Shown here piece by piece: positions 1-11,461 of a stretch of 64,000 nt of DNA. The stretch lies in contig NC_071330.1 of the NCBI RefSeq assembly GCF_010183535.1, forward strand, positions 11,513,717-11,577,716, read 5' to 3'. Within the stretch, counting starts at the first letter, position 1. Each line of letters opens with the position of its first letter. Position numbers and translations under genes: made by a program. A model generated the notes under the pieces. That model was not told the DNA's origin, did not search any database, and saw only the letters and a list, made by a program, of their open reading frames with translations. Source of the stretch: Caenorhabditis remanei. Taxonomy: Eukaryota; Nematoda; Chromadorea; Rhabditida; Rhabditidae.

Positions 1-577
1 GAAGGAGGTGGGCGGTCGGGAGGGACATAAAAAGAAGGAAAGAAGAAGAAGAAGTTGGCATGGTAACCAGATGAAAGAGGGGCGGAGTGAGAGAGAAAGA
101 GCAAGAGACGGAGAGAAAAAGAGAGAAGAGAGCTAACAGGAATGGAGAACGGAGAGCAAGTTGAGAGGGAGAGAAGACGTTAGAAAATCGAGATGAGACA
201 TTCGGAAGACTGCTCTGTTTGGTCTTCGGGAACTAATGAGTATATGAGCGGGTTGCTCATACGAGATTCTTTCAATCTGAATTTATTTCCAAACTCTCAA
301 ATTTCAGAGGATTTTTAAATCTCACTAAAAAGGACAGGACGGGGACACAGTTTTCTCAGAAAGTTTTCTGACAAAAGGATGGAAATTTGAAGGCGTGGGA
401 CACTCAAAACAAGGTTTTTCGAGGTGAAAGAAGTCAGTTGAAAGCGGGGATTTTGATATATGAAAGAGCTGAAAATGACTTACGGAAATTAAGAATAACA
501 GGTGAATCTACAAAAGTTCATTAAGCAGAAACGGAAAAAATGTTCAGGAAAAACTCAAATATCGAGTTGAAGCTATC
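1..577. other. No gene seen; purine-rich non-coding DNA
   Basis: The stretch is rich in GAGA/GAAG on the plus strand. It contains no open frame with codon structure, splice-site pairing or recognisable protein similarity. It could be intergenic or part of a large intron of a gene starting outside the window; the sequence does not decide. Confidence 0.5.
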
Positions 578-833
578 AGCAGTTCACCGCTCTTGCAATT
601 GCGCCCCACCGCAAACGAGAGAGTATCGGCGAGAGACGCAGAGTTTTTTTGCACCGACACAGTTTTTTACCCATTCTCCCATTTTTCAATGATTCACAAA
701 AATACTTTGAAAAAATGCGAGAATCGGTCAAAAACTGTGAAAATCTGTGTCGACGCTAGAAAAAACTCTGCGTCTCTCTCGCCGATATTCTCTCGTTTGC
801 GGTGGGGCTCTGTTGTAACAGGGGTGGACTGCT
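578..833. repeat. Miniature inverted-repeat element, ~256 bp
   Basis: The two ends are inverted copies over about 70 bases. The left end begins AGCAGTTCACCGC and continues through CCCCACCGCAAACGAGAG and GAGACGCAGAG. The right end reads the reverse complement, ending GGTGGACTGCT. Open frames inside are by-products of the palindrome. The core CGC(T/C)CCACCG resembles the ends of two elements near hut-1 (47057 and 48200), so they may be distant relatives. No clear target duplication is visible. Confidence 0.75.
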
Positions 834-3169
834 AATAACTGTCGTCATTTACAAAAAGGTTAACATTCGTCGTGCACTAAGAGCGACTAGTGAACATTGA
901 GGCTAGAAAAATCCAAAAAAGGTCGAAGAAAGGGACTGATAATGAGAAAACGCGCTCTGCCGAGTTTCGACAGAGTGCTTTCGCTGAGCGCAAAAACCCC
1001 GAGCAATCATATTTTCATAAACCTGCCCACCTAAATTACAGCTTCTATTGTTTTTCACCCGTGTCTAACCTCATGTCGCTTTCTGCCGTTCAGTTGCATC
1101 CTTTCCTCTCTCCCCGAAATGAAACCTATAATTTGGAGTGTTCTTCTCTCCAATCTGCTCTTCCTCCCCGTTTTAACGTCTTCTTTTTTTCTTCTTCCAA
1201 CCTCATCCAATCCTTTCTTCGCATATACATATATGCTTTGTCTATATTTAGAGTAAGGACTCTTCTTTGGGGTGAAAGAGGAAGAAGAAATGAGCCAAGT
1301 CAGTTGTCATTTAGATTCTCGTCAAAAAGAAAAAAAGAACTGAGGGGGGACGAAGAGTTGACGTCAATATGACGGAGGATTTCGAAAAGATTATTAGGAG
1401 AAAGACTAAGTTTTCTTTCTTTTGAAAATTTTAGATTAGCTGGTTCTGGTGGGATGAGGGGAGATTTTTTGATTTATTGTTTTTTGAGAGTCAGAAATTA
1501 TTCAGAATTTGAGGAGGAGAGTATTGTTTGGATAGCTAGAGCTCTAACAAGATTTGAATGATGGAAAAGCTGAAATCATAAGGATTCTGAATCTTTTTTG
1601 ATATGCCACGCATTAAAACGAGTCGAGATGACTCAGTACTGCAGAAAATTCACTGATATAATCGGAAACCTCCTGATGCCAACATGTCTGTGTGGACATC
1701 CGGACCAACAGATGTACAGATAGATGGGATTGACTGAAGTTGAGCAGCGTTCGATTGATTAAAAAGTCTTCATAATTCACAAAAATTTGAAATTGGGCAT
1801 CCGAACAAAGGTTCAGACCGAGAAACAGCGCAGGCCAGAACTGGGAAATGTCAAAAATGAGTCATTGAAAGTATCAGGAATTACGAAACAGATGTGTAAA
1901 CAACAGATTCCTTTTTTGGAATCGGAATTTTAAAAAACTTTTTCACAAAATCCGAATCGACCTCCTAAATTTTCCGCACTGTCTGGATTGTATAAGGTTC
2001 TGAATGAATTAGATTAGACAAGACTTCCCCAGACAAATTTTATGGAAAAGTTGCTCTTCTTTTGAAACATCAAAACTCAAAAGCAGAAAAAAGAACACTT
2101 TGCATTATAAAAAGAGAGGGGAATATGCAAGTTCACCTGGTCTCCTTTCTCTCTTCCTTTTCGACATCTCTCAGGTTTCCATTCACGGCTCAATAAGCAT
2201 CAAACTTCTACTTTCATATAAAACTCTTCTTTGACTTCTTTCCTATGATCAATGATCAATTTGGGAAGAAAGATGTCTGTGTGTCCGGATGTCCAAGTGT
2301 CAGGTCCGAAATAAAAAAGGAAAAACGCTCAATTTTTTCGCACCTGGAGCCAGTGCGCAGGCACCTAATCCAATATACAGAGTAATAAAAAAGAATTTGG
2401 CAGAATTCTTTTTTCTGATTGAATTCATAGAAAAAGTAAGGATATTTTGAGGCTCATATTTTTTAGATGTAGGATTAAAGAATGTGAGGTGAGAGGGGTG
2501 AGATTAGAAGCATTTCATTGGTAGAAAGACACGTCAGAATGGGATTACGGAGGGAAAAGTTATGGGGGATAAAGATTGAACAAGAAAACAAAAATAAGGA
2601 AAAGAAATCTGGAAAAAAGGAAGTATGCAAGAGAGAGATTTTTAAGAGGAAATGAGGCGGAACGGAATGAAAATAAGATGGGAAGATGAAAAGTTCGGAG
2701 AGCATCATAACTGAGAGATGGTGACGTCACGGAGAATGGTGCTTGGGCTAAGCAGCTTCGGACAACTGGGAGAAGTTTTGTTTCCAAGTATTCTGAATTC
2801 TAAGCAGCACTAACCTACAGTACCGATCAAAAGGGTGTAAACTCTAGCCGTTTTCAGTTGAAAATTACCAACTTTGAGAAGGTTTCTCGGTATCCCTGAT
2901 TGACCCAGTAAGTAAGTTATGTATAAACCATACAGAACAGAGGTAGAGCCTCATTTTTGTAGTTTACAACTTTTTTGTGCGGTTACTCCCTAGAGAGTTA
3001 TAGTCATTTTAAGACAACAGATCAAAAAATCGCACAATTTTTCACTGAAATTGCCTATATCAGTTGAGAAGCAAACACGTAATGAATGAGTGCAAATGGT
3101 AGCCAATGAACATAAGAAAAAAGTAGAGAGAATGGATTTTTGATATATGCAAAATGAGGTCAGATATTT
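834..3169. other. No gene seen
   Basis: AT-rich non-coding sequence with pyrimidine- or purine-biased tracts. Open frames on either strand are low-complexity and lack splice support. Two copies of the dispersed ACATCCGGACA motif lie near 1690 and 2285. No RNA gene or array is recognised. Confidence 0.5.
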
Positions 3170-3500
3170 CCATACTTGTCAAATCACGGGCCGGCCCGGG
3201 CCGGGCTCGCTGAAAATTTCAGGGCCCGGGCCGGCCCGCAGGGCCCGCAGCAAAAAATTATTTTTGAAAAATAGAATTGAAAGTCTTGGAAATTAAATTT
3301 TTTCTTCGGTTTATACTAAAAAGAGGTCGGGGGATTCGATAAGACTACTTTCAAAAGCCTCCAGCAAGTTCTTGATCCTGATTCTGATCATCGGCTGATT
3401 TTTTTTTTCAATATTTTGACGGGCCAGCCCGGGCCGGGCCGGGCCGGGCCGGAAGATTTTTTTAGCGGGCCCGGCCCGGCCCGGCCCGTGACAAGTATGG
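3170..3500. repeat. GC-rich inverted-repeat element with 6-bp target duplication
   Basis: The terminal inverted repeats start CCATACTTGTC and run into strings of GGGCCGGGCC, ending GACAAGTATGG on the right. Direct repeats ATATTT flank it exactly (3164-3169 and 3501-3506). This fits a non-autonomous DNA transposon of about 331 bp. The middle is ordinary AT-rich sequence with no coding potential. The C/G runs stand out sharply from the AT-rich surroundings. Confidence 0.8.
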
Positions 3501-3506
3501 ATATTT

Positions 3507-5853
3507 CAATGTTATTGAAAAAGTAGGGTGTTTTCAGTTGATTTTTCAACAAAGGATAACTCAAGAGTTACCCAACAGAAAAACACAGAAAATTACTGGT
3601 GGGTTCATAACACGGTTTCGAACAAAACTGAGTGAGCCGATTTTAGAAAAACGCGTTGGTTCTCGAGAAAATGTATGACCACTTCATTCCCCTTTCAAAA
3701 AAGCCCTCACGTGTGAATTTTCTGTAATTTTTCATTTTTCGTGACATTCCACGTTTGATGACGTAAACTGCCCCTAAAATCATCCTAGGAGACCGTGCTA
3801 TAGAAGATATATGCAACCAAGATCCTCGAGTTCCCATATTCTCATTGAATTGTGTTATTCTGAATATCTCGTCCTACTGTAGCAGGCAACAATTTCCGAT
3901 TAGACTAAGAAAAAATATGCTGATTGAATTAGTTAGTGACCAGGTGGTTGGCACTAAGGAGAAAGTAGTTGTGATAAGAAGGAAGTACATCAAAAATTGG
4001 TCAAAGATCGGATAGATTTTTGATTTGGAAAGTGCGCTCTATTGGACTGGAACGAGAGGAATGCGTTGGAGCGAATTTGCTTCTAGGAACCAAGTGATTC
4101 GCAATTCCCGATACTTCGAAACCTCCCAAAAATACTTAGAAATTCATAAATCGAATGAGATTTGTGAATAGACTTGCAGGTAATTAGTACGTATGTGAAG
4201 CAGAGTGGAAACCAGTGAGAGAAGAGAGACGCAGACAGATGGAAACTGGCTTGAAGACATTAGTCATCTTATTTATCATTTATTAGAAGAGATGAAGTAT
4301 TAGTAACACTAATAAAAATGTAGTCGATTGGTCAGATTGGAGGATGAGGAGAGGGGGAGGATACAATAAATGGTCGATGAGTATTTTCAGAAAAGAGAAG
4401 AAGAAAAACAAGAGAGGGCTAAGCTAGCTAGCTTATCGACAGATTTCAGATGGATTTTTCTGAGAAATTATGAGGGGACAATGAAACGGATAGAGTCTCG
4501 AAAGTTAGGGAGTTCTTGGGTGTCTGTTCGGGTGCCCCGGTATTCCTGAGGTTCTGAAAAAGCTCTGGTCTCTTGTTTTCAGAATTACGGAAGACATCCG
4601 GAAACACAGACGCACAGACAGACAGAATAGTCAGGATTCTTCTTTGCAAAAACTGTTATTGATACTGAAACTTGAAAAATTCCGTCAATTTTCAGAAAAA
4701 ATATTAAATTATCATGAAGAAAGTATGAAAAAAACAAGTAAATTGGGAAATTTTTCGGCTTTTTACGACACGGGCCGTCATTTGACAAAAGTACTTTAAA
4801 ACTATTGAAAATTTGAGAAAACAGGAATTGTTTGAAATCTGAAGTTCCAGACAGATATAGACACAGACATCCGGATACACAGACACAAGGTAAATTCAGT
4901 TAGAAATCTATAACTTTGATCAAAACTCGACGAACACGAACTCTCAAAATTCAGTACAACTCAAGGTCCAATTGGAAATTCTCTGACACTTTGACCTCCT
5001 ATTCCGAAAGGTATCTATTACCTACGTACTTCGTTTTCCCTTCTGCCTCATTAATTTTTCCGGAACTGAAAGTTTCGATGACTGACACCTCATACATGCA
5101 TCTTGGTGTGTATTGATATTTGTTCAGAGTTTCAGACGGGTCAGAATAATATTCAATTCGAATGAAACTGGGATAACTTAGCGCCACTTTACTACTATGT
5201 GAATTTTTAAGGAGCGGGAAGTTCAGGAGTTTAAGATTTTTCGATTTTACAAAAGAAGTTTTGGCTCATCTGACTACATAAAGCCAAATGAAAACAACTC
5301 CTCCGACTTAAAAAAACTACTCTGCATAGGGAGAAAAAATGAAAAAAGAGGTAAAAGGGGAGAGCTCGACGAGCACACACACACACCTGGAGCCTCCTCC
5401 CCCTTCTGACACTCTTCTTTTTATTCTGAAGAGCGTCGGACATACTTCTGGAGCGGAAGAGAGAGAAAGAGAAAGAGTCAATATTAATGTAAATATGAAA
5501 AAGGGAAGAGATGTGTGGGAAAAGGAGAAGAAGATGTACTAGAGACACGTTTTCGGTCGGGATGGGACCATGTACACCTTTTTGCAAAGAAGACGACTTT
5601 TGAATTCTAGATGATGTCCGGGAATAAAGAAGAAGAAGAGGTGGAACAAAAAGTGCAAGAATATGTACATGGCAGGAGAAGAATAGAATGGGACAAAAAG
5701 ATGAGGACACGAGGAGGAAAGTGATGGATGGGGGGAAGGAGGGAGAGGGGAACGTTTTGGTAGAGACTGGAAATGAGATAGAGTAGAAAGGGAGATGGTT
5801 ATATCCAGCTAGAGGACAGTTCATATGCATACTAATCTCCAAACGGTCAACTA
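3507..5853. other. No gene seen
   Basis: No open frame with plausible splice sites or family similarity. Variants of the ACATCCGGA/CAGACAGACA motif occur near 4595 and 4875. A long minus-strand open frame (5231-5881) is low-complexity sequence complementary to a purine-rich tract and is not treated as a gene. Confidence 0.45.
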
Positions 5854-6074
5854 TACCGTAAAAACTGTAATAGAAGCGCACCTAGTAGTGCCTGTTTGAA
5901 GCGGTATATCTCGGTTCCCAAAGGAAATCTCAAAAACTACTAACTGATAAAATATAGCTTAATATTCGTAGAATATTTCTTCTGTTGAAAATTTTTCATA
6001 TTTTTAAAAAGAGCCGAGATAGGATGCTCCAAACTCTTGCTAGCAGGTGCGCCTCTATTACTGGTTTTACGGTA
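5854..6074. repeat. Miniature inverted-repeat element (TACCGTAAAA family), copy 1
   Basis: About 221 bp with ~28-bp terminal inverted repeats. The left end is TACCGTAAAAACTGTAATAG and the right end is its near reverse complement ending TTTTACGGTA. TA at both edges suggests TA target duplication, as in Tc1/mariner-derived elements. Copy 2 lies at 6388. Confidence 0.75.
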
Positions 6075-6387
6075 TTTTTGGCAGTTGATCGGATTATGTA
6101 ACACTGTACACTAAAAATAATAGGTTTTTCACAAATTAACTGAGTATAAACTCAAGATGTATATTACAGTGCCAAATGTGATACGGAGATCATCCGATAG
6201 GAACTCTTTTAAGTCTGCTATACCTGCGGCATGTTTAGCATTTTCTTCTATAAGCCTACTGGTTTTTAAAATAATTTTCTGGGTTCATGAACGTCTAGAC
6301 TACTTTCACATGCGTCAACTATGAGACATTTTCTGAATAATTTTAGAAAAATTGTCAACTTTGAGAAGCCTGTTGAGCTCAGAGAAT

Positions 6388-6732
6388 TACCGTAAAACCT
6401 GTAATAGAAGGGCATGCCCTTCTTTTACAGGGACCCTTTTATTTTCTAGACAAAGAATTTCAAAAAAAGTTGTGTGTTCGACAAATGAATTCAATAGAAT
6501 TGGTGAGAAAAAACAACAAATCTCAACGATTTCCTCTTCATTTTTGAATAAATCTAGCGTATCTGGTCCATCTAACAAAGAAACTGATTTTTTTGGACAG
6601 AAACAAGATAAAGATTACATTGAACCTACAGAAACTATTTCTGGTTCTAAATTACTTCCTTCTGTTATAGTAGCCCTTCAATTAATGGCGCTCTTCTAAT
6701 AAAGGGGCATTTATAATACAGGTTTAACGGTA
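6388..6732. repeat. Miniature inverted-repeat element (TACCGTAAAA family), copy 2
   Basis: About 345 bp. The left end TACCGTAAAACCTGTAATAG nearly matches copy 1 at 5854, and the right end mirrors it, ending GGTTTAACGGTA. The interior differs from copy 1. It holds a 115-codon open frame with no recognisable motif, which I do not call as a gene. Edges are TA. Confidence 0.7.
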
Positions 6733-8060
6733 TATCGGAAAGACGTCAACTACAAAATTTGAGAAATAACCCTTCATGAACTGGAAAAAGGCGTATGGAA
6801 TGCACGATGAACAATGTAGAAATGAAAAAGTCTCACTTTTAGATATTATAGCACAGAAAATTCCCAGAAAGTTCTAGACAACAACCGTATCTGAGCCAGT
6901 TTATGAAAAGTTCTACTAGACTGTGCTTTTACGTTCAGCCAAACATACTAACTTTCAAATTACCATAATCTCAACAATTCGAAAAGTACATTTATAATTC
7001 CCTTCAATTATCAATGTGTCCTTTGCAAGTCAAATAACAAAATGAGTCTCTTTTGATTTTGAAAATATATATCAGATTATGACCATGATTCACATAAAAA
7101 AACGTGCCGATTTAGAAAAATGAATTGATATTTTTCTAGTCTGAAGCCATAGTTTCAGATACATTCAATCTGATTAAAGTATAATTTGACGAGAGGGATT
7201 AGATCACATCCACGGGACCGGTGACTAGTTTGCAATTAAAAAAAAGACAGAAAAGATTTGGAAAAACTACAGTAATCTAAGCTCTTTCTAACTTGAAGAT
7301 CATTTCAAAATGAAGGTTCTCTGCTCCGATATCATCTCTTGATACATACATCTATCATGAATATTTTTTCCCGGAACTCGTTCTCCAGAATTCTTTAATT
7401 TTTATCTCTCATTTCACACGAAACTTGTGAAAATGCTGATACTAAAAAACTAGTGTGCGGATTGCGTGTTCTTATATATATAGTAGTCAAAAAGAAGAAG
7501 AAGAAGGTGAAGAATATATGAAAAGTGGTGAGAAATGAATGGGGGAGAAAGAGGCAGGTGCGGGTGTTCCGGTGCTCCGAAAAGAACCATGACGACGAAG
7601 AGAAGAGGGGTCCCGTTGCTTCCACTACTGGTAAAGGGGGAGAGAGACTTAATTGCTGTTGAGGTGGTCATGCTATAGTAGGTGGGGACACAGAAGGATT
7701 ATGGGTTTATGTGTTGGAAGGAGAAGGTGGACATGATGAACATGAACAGGAGAGAAGAGGCACGAAATTGGGGGAGTGCTGAACGGTGAATGAGGGAAAT
7801 GGGTGCAAACTCACTGAGATGTGTGTCTCCTACCGAAACGTTTTGGGAATAAACATCTGGAAACCAAGCGAATTTGACCGAAAAACGGCTTTAACTCGGT
7901 CGGTAGGTCGAATATTGAGGATGAGTTTGGTAGATCTGAAAGAGCGTGATCAACTCTATGAGTGTGTGAAGTTTGAGTAAAGCAGCATGTAAACTAACTG
8001 AGATGCGTGTTCTCTATTGAATGTGTCCTGATTGTCAAACCCCGTCCTCAAATTTATGAT
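6733..8060. other. No gene seen
   Basis: Non-coding AT-rich DNA. From about 7750 a short block resembles sequence upstream of Srb receptor B (around 12950), including GGCACGAAATTGGG, so Srb upstream DNA begins here. No convincing exon is found on either strand. Confidence 0.45.
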
Positions 8061-8226
8061 TTTCAGATTCTTTTGAAATCCATGTGACTTCTGCAAACTC
8101 CGATATGTTTCTCTCCTAATTTACGGCCTTTTTTCTCTTAAAATTTATGAATGTATCCCATGACCGCACAACCGAATTCCCTGCTTTTATCTAGTTTCGT
8201 CATGAAATTTATGACTTTCGAGAGTG

Positions 8227-8234
8227 TATATAAG
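8227..8234 (+). promoter_or_regulatory. TATA box of Srb receptor A
   Basis: TATATAAG lies 40 bases before the ATG, inside the block GAGAGTGTATATAAGTCG. The same block sits at the same distance before all five Srb starts (13328, 32557, 34857 and 40639 for the others). A TATA box this close implies a leader of only about 10 bases without trans-splicing. Confidence 0.55.
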
Positions 8235-8273
8235 TCGTTTACCCCACTCGAAATCACATTCACCTCTTCGGAA

Positions 8274-10146
8274 ATGTCTACCAACTGCTCTACAATCTTC
8301 CATCAAGCCTACAATCCAATATTCCGTTTTTCGAGTATTTATCAAGTTATGATCTCTATTTCTTCAATTATTCCATTGGGATATTTTCTGATTTTCAAAC
8401 TTTTAAAATCTACTTTTCATTGGAATTTGAAGACTATTTTCATTGGTTATTTTTTATCAATGATCTTGTTTTCAAAGGTCTATATCATCACAGCGGTAGG
8501 TTGAAGACATTCGGACAGACACAGATACTGAGACACATATACTTGCTCCAATGTAACTTTTTCAGTTCATTCAAACTATCAAAGCCTTTATCTCCACTGA
8601 TCCATGTGATCTTTCCATCATTCCATTCTACCATAAACGGTTCTTATTTGCAATAGTTTTCCTTCTAACTCTCTCCACATCCTTCCCATTTTCTATCACA
8701 ATCGAACGATATTATGCAATGAAAACTGCTGAAAAATATGAGAAGACTCCTGTTATTTTGGGACCCATATTGGTTGGAGTGAATGTAGCCATAATTCATA
8801 AGATGCAAAAAATGTATAAATTGATTTCAGACTCTGGTTAACTTGGGAATCATGTACAATATATTCAAAGATGAATCGTTTAGCGATCCTTCAGTTTCAT
8901 TTTCAGTTTATCCACCTGTGGCAGCTCAGAAGGTTAGTCAGAGAACCCTATCCGGCTGTTAAGCTCAAGACAAGGGGATTCTAAATCCCAACGTTCCATC
9001 GCTAACTTTCAACCTGCCTAAAGAATAGACAGGGTTTTCCAAAAATTGTACTCGAGGTCTTAGGGAAGGCCTTAAAGGTCTCCAAGCTTATTTATTTGGT
9101 TTTTTCATCATTCGTTCTCCGATTGCTTTTCAAGCGTCACTAGAGTTGTACCAGGGTTTGTCCTATCAATCACCTGAATACAGTAACCCCGTTTCAAAAT
9201 GAAATTCCGTATCACAAGAACTTGAGGTTCACTTCCGCTCTTTCAATGACGTTTCTTGATTTAGGACTCAATTAGAAACCAATTCAACAGTTTTCACTCA
9301 TGTTATCGGTTGTTCAGGAATGTAATGATGTTACTTCTGACTTTATATGTTGAGGGTGTAATATTCAGTTGCAGTTATCAAATTCGTTTAAAAGGTTATT
9401 TCGAATGATTATTTTAGAAGTTTGAACTCGACTATTGATAGCTGATTCATAGCGTGTCTTCCTAGTTTTCCGGTAGTTCGATAAAAGAGAAAAGAATGAG
9501 AAGATGTATAGCGTTGGAATGTACGGACATCTCACGGGTTCCGCCTGTCACAATGAAATGAAGATGGGAGGAGTCGTCTCCTCCCTCCATATCCATCTGT
9601 GACTCTGTTTTGCAGATATTCACTTTCTGCTTCGTTCTCTTCTTCCTCAATTTAATCGATGTCCTCTTCGATATAATCCTTCTCCGGCAGAACCTTCGAC
9701 TCAAAAAACTGCTGACCAACTCCTCTCTAACCGCCAAATATCAGCTGGAAGAAGTATATCAATCGACTAAATTTTCAGTTTTTCTGATTCTAATCCATAT
9801 TATTTCGTTCGGAATCTATGTATCGGCTGTGGCGTTTTTCAGATATTTTGGATCATTGATAATTTCTGATCCATATTACGTGTTCGGTATGAGACTCATG
9901 TGTTCGACGGTAAGACTCTTCCGAGCGACGCTGCTTCTCTGTAGTATTGGGTAAAATTTCCAGATGATTCCAACCTATCACCTTCTCCTGGGTGTGTTCT
10001 CAATCCTATTTTTAAATCGGATCAAATCGAAAAAGTCAGAAGGAACAACTATTCAAATGTCATCAACCGGCAGGAGTGGAGCTAATAATTATGATCATGC
10101 GATATTTAGTATCTGGAATTCTGTTTCTGGAAATCCGACATCTTGA
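8274..10146 (+). CDS. Srb-class chemoreceptor A (7TM GPCR)
   Basis: Putative seven-transmembrane odorant or pheromone receptor of nematode sensory neurons. Five exons join in phase 0: 8274-8495, 8566-8784, 8831-8932, 9616-9909 and 9964-10146, giving 339 residues, the usual Srb length. Family features are NPIFRFSSIYQ before TM1, FHWNLK before TM2, a TIERYYAMKTAEKYE motif after TM3, LGPILVG in TM4, LTAKYQLEEVYQSTKF before TM6, and the C-terminal STGRSGANNYD. The start is the ATG after a conserved TATA box; an upstream in-frame Met (8151) lies before that TATA box and is rejected. Intron 3 (683 bp) is much longer than in its mirror copy Srb E (44 bp). The srb-class call rests on remembered family patterns; the relatives srab and sre are the alternatives. 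Confidence 0.82.
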
Positions 10147-10385
10147 AGATCATTTTTGAGACTATTGCCTCAGTTAGATTCGTTCTTTACAAATTGAAAA
10201 TGAAGAGAAATTTGATATGTTTTTTGGAAATTTATTAACTGAACGACATGGAGAGATGGAGAGATAAAATAGAGAATGAATGAATGACACACAAGAGATC
10301 ATAACCGAGGGAAGTGGAAAATGATGGAAAACGATAGGTTGATGATAACTGGATTTAAATAAAAAATGAGGAGAAGTAAGGGGAC

Positions 10386-11461
10386 TTAGGCATCAACAGT
10401 GGTATCCTCCTCAGTTGGCTCAACTGGCTCAACATTCACTGGAGGAGTCACTATTTGAGCCAATGCACCTGGAGTGATTGGTGGAGTTGGGAAGAGTGCA
10501 GCTAAAAATGGGTTAGGTAACATAGGCTGTTGATGAGTGAGCATTTGAGAAAACGTTTGAAACTGCTGCAAGAAAGCATCGGATTGCAACATATAATTGG
10601 GGAACATTGAGAGGAATGGGAGTGGTGAAGCACCAATTGGAGATTGGGTTGGAAATTGGAAAAGATTAGCAGTGGATGTAGATGGTCTTGGAGAGACTGC
10701 CTCTTTTTTGACTCTCTTTGATGGTGTCGAGCTGCTCCCCGCTCCTTCTGATGCCGATTGACGCTTCATCCGATGATCCAGACGGCTTCCTGTTGCGTAT
10801 GGATTGGTGTCAGTTTTGAGTTGGTTCAGTGCATTACCCTGAAAAGATGAATATTGAGAGATCGTCTAATTGTCTAGACCCATTGAAACTTACATGATAT
10901 GCTGTCACAGTGATGAATGAAGTGTAGTCAATCTTTGAAATGTGAACGATTTGATCTCCCTCATAGATTGTCAGAACAGGGATGTATCTGTGTTTAGTGA
11001 AGAGGTAGACCTGTAAATAATTGGATTCCAAATTTGAAACTGTAGAAAAGTAAACTTACAAAAGATGGCCCCTTATTCTCATTCGACTTGCGATTGGTAA
11101 CTCTGATCTGGTCGAAGCTGAGTGGCTTATCCATCCAATCCTTTCCAAGTTGAGCTCCATTCTTATGGAATACAATCCGTGGATCTCCTTTCTCTTCAGT
11201 TGAAGGAGATTCTGTCCATTTTCCACCGACGAATCTCAATTGCTTGTCATCGACAAATTCGAAATGCATGCTGATCAAGTAGTATTTCGATGGGTCCAAC
11301 CCCGTGACGATATACTCCAGAGTTGGGAAAATACGACGACCACGGGCTGTGATGTTCATCTCATTGGTCAATTCAAAACAGGATTTAAAGAGGGCATCCT
11401 TGTCTGTAGTGAGTTCCACAGAGATGCCTGTTTGGTGGGAAGTCATCTTTGAGAGAGACAT
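10386..11461 (-). CDS. Divergent T-box transcription factor 1
   Basis: Predicted nuclear DNA-binding regulator. Three exons on the minus strand (11461-11060, 11010-10894, 10838-10386) join in phase 0 to give 323 residues. The T-box spans about residues 15-195: GRRIFPTLEYIVTGLDP near the start, W....P...KGDPRIVFHKNGAQLGKDW in the middle, ITVTAYH.NALNQLKTDTNP and YATGSR at the end. The C-terminal third is rich in Ser, Pro and Gln with a basic KRVKKE stretch, a possible nuclear localisation signal. T-box gene 2 (37436) in the other duplication arm is nearly identical. The gene belongs to the fast-evolving nematode T-box group, so I give no symbol. Its upstream region is also conserved between the arms. 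Confidence 0.88.

Noticed and set aside
593..835. 80-codon open frame
   Set aside because: It lies wholly inside an inverted-repeat element and is a product of the palindrome.
890..1372. 160-codon plus-strand open frame
   Set aside because: No family motif, biased composition, no splice context and no paralogue in the window.
5231..5881. 216-codon minus-strand open frame
   Set aside because: Composition is low-complexity Ser/Phe/Leu complementary to a purine-rich tract, its start lies inside a miniature element, and no motif or splice support is seen.
7395..7671. Minus-strand Ser/Thr-rich frames that could be a first exon
   Set aside because: No downstream exon, donor in frame or recognisable domain could be joined to them.
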